Part shown: in pieces, positions 63,003 to 64,000 of the stretch
How the letters are laid out: each line of letters begins with the position of its first letter
Position numbering within the stretch: position 1 is the first letter of the stretch
DNA from: Paenibacillus monticola
GTDB lineage: Bacteria; Bacillota; Bacilli; Paenibacillales; Paenibacillaceae
Direction: 5' to 3'
Assembly: GCF_009664975.1 (NCBI RefSeq)
Contig: NZ_WJXB01000004.1
Span: 1-64,000, forward strand
DNA length: 64,000 nt
Notes under the pieces: model-generated
What the model was told of the DNA's origin: nothing
Database searches by the model: none
What the model saw: the letters and a program-made list of their open reading frames with translations, nothing else
Made by a program: the position numbers and the translations under genes

Positions 63003-64000
63003 ATGAGTAATCAAGCAGCTTTTGACAGCAGTTCTATTAAGAAAGGTCCTCTGTTGTTTGTTATGATTCTGGGGGCGTTCATTGCCGTTTTGAATCAGAC
63101 GATTATGAGCGTCGCGACACCGGGGCTGATGGTCGATTTTAACATTTTGGCGTCTACTGCCCAATGGCTGACGACCGGTTATATGTTGGTAAACGGAATT
63201 CTTATTCCGATCACCGCATTTTTAATGCAGCGGTTTACGACCCGTGAGCTATTTCAATCTTCCATGATTATTTTTCTAGCTGGAACCATTGTTTCGGCTA
63301 CGGCGCATAGCTTCGATGCTTTGCTGGTAGGACGCCTGATTCAAGCAGCTGGAGCAGGTATTATTATGCCGCTACTGATGACCGTAATCCTGACTGTATT
63401 CCCACCTGACAAGCGAGGAGCTGCGATGGGGTTGGTCGGTTTCGCCATTATTTTTGCTCCTGCTATCGGGCCTACGCTCGCCGGTTATGTTATGGAGCAT
63501 TATTCCTGGAATACGATGTTTTATGGAATGATCCCATTCGTTGTTATTGTTATTGGTATTGCCTTTATTTATTTGAAAAACGTATCTGAACGCAGCTATC
63601 CTAAGATTGACATCCTGAGTGTCATTCTTTCAACAATCGGATTCGGCGCTGTTCTTTACGGCTTCAGTAGTGCTGGAAGCAAAGGTTGGTCAAGCGCGGA
63701 AGTGGTTCTATTACTTGTTGCTGGTGTGGTCTCCTTGATTTTGTTTACCTGGAGACAGTTGGTCATCAAGAGTCCCCTTCTTGATCTCAGAGTGTTCAAA
63801 TATAGCATGTTCTCCCTGACGACCGTTATTAATATTGCGGTTACCATGGTCATGTATGCAGATATGATGCTGCTTCCCCTGTATTTGCAGAATGCACGTG
63901 GATATACAGCTCTGGAGTCTGGTTTGCTTATGCTCCCTGGCGCACTTCTGATGGGAATTATGATGCCAGTGACAGGAAAGTTATTCGATCGGTTTGGAGC
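63003..64000 (+). CDS. MFS drug transporter, DHA2 (EmrB/QacA) type, 5' part
   Basis: 332 codons are present and the gene runs off the window. It begins MSNQAAFDSSSIKKGPLLFV, with motif A-like and motif C-like features of the 14-TM drug:proton antiporters: NQTIMSVATPGLM in TM1, QWLTTGYMLVNGILIP (TM2), LVGRLIQAAGAGIIMP (TM4) and FAPAIGPTLAGYVMEHYSWNTMF (motif C region). AAAGGGAG precedes the ATG. Divergent from a TetR gene, so likely an inducible efflux pump; substrate unknown. Confidence 0.92.
   Translation, partial: MSNQAAFDSSSIKKGPLLFVMILGAFIAVLNQTIMSVATPGLMVDFNILASTAQWLTTGYMLVNGILIPITAFLMQRFTTRELFQSSMIIFLAGTIVSATAHSFDALLVGRLIQAAGAGIIMPLLMTVILTVFPPDKRGAAMGLVGFAIIFAPAIGPTLAGYVMEHYSWNTMFYGMIPFVVIVIGIAFIYLKNVSERSYPKIDILSVILSTIGFGAVLYGFSSAGSKGWSSAEVVLLLVAGVVSLILFTWRQLVIKSPLLDLRVFKYSMFSLTTVINIAVTMVMYADMMLLPLYLQNARGYTALESGLLMLPGALLMGIMMPVTGKLFDRFG

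Overview
The window is a chromosomal replication-origin region of a low-GC, spore-forming Firmicute, most probably Paenibacillus. This rests on gene order (rrn, gyrA, gyrB, remB, recF, yaaA, dnaN, dnaA, oriC, rpmH, rnpA, yidC, jag, mnmE, mnmG, rsmG, noc, parA, parB), on sporulation-linked genes (YheC/D-type protein, YyaC, YidC/Jag), and on the 16S rRNA 5' end. Species cannot be fixed from the sequence alone.

Left arm (1-12.1 kb). Nearly everything reads leftward, away from the origin: the start of a 16S rRNA gene with tandem promoters, an HD-GYP protein, gyrA, gyrB, remB, recF, yaaA, dnaN and dnaA. One ATP-grasp spore-coat-type gene (4857-5726) reads head-on. The dnaA-dnaN gap holds a DnaA box, a GC cluster and DnaA-trio-like repeats, so it is the likely unwinding element. 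The dnaA-rpmH gap holds a dense field of DnaA boxes.

Right arm, core (12.8-28.5 kb). Here are rpmH-rnpA-yidC-khpB, mnmE-mnmG-rsmG, a perfect parS, noc, parA-parB with a second near-perfect parS inside parB, a cysteine desulfurase-like gene, several conserved small genes, mscS, tRNA-Ser(CGA), and rpsF-ssb-rpsR.

Right arm, middle (28.5-41.7 kb). A gene-less stretch with three terminators is followed by a MutS2-type ATPase without Smr domain, a solute-binding lipoprotein and an LCP protein. Then come CBS, MazG-like, yybS, gdpP, rplI, dnaB and purA; purA is preceded by what looks like a PurR PurBox pair and promoter.

Right arm, cell wall and respiration (41.7-59.5 kb). An M23/LysM/G5 peptidase carries an exact WalR-box match upstream and sits directly before walR-walK-walH-walI-walJ and htrA. 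Between walH and walI is a five-copy tandem array of a roughly 64-bp unit whose last copy runs into the walI Shine-Dalgarno. A single related copy sits in the same position before the YheC/D-type gene at 4.8 kb. This is the most unusual structure in the window. cspA, a ydjO-type gene and cydABDC follow; two TGTGA-N6-TCACA palindromes (Rex/Fnr type) flank the cyd promoter.

Accessory end (59.5-64 kb). Here are two leftward unknown genes (one a lipoprotein, one apparently missing its 5' end), the 3' remnant of a group II intron, and a divergent TetR/DHA2-type MFS pair cut by the window edge.
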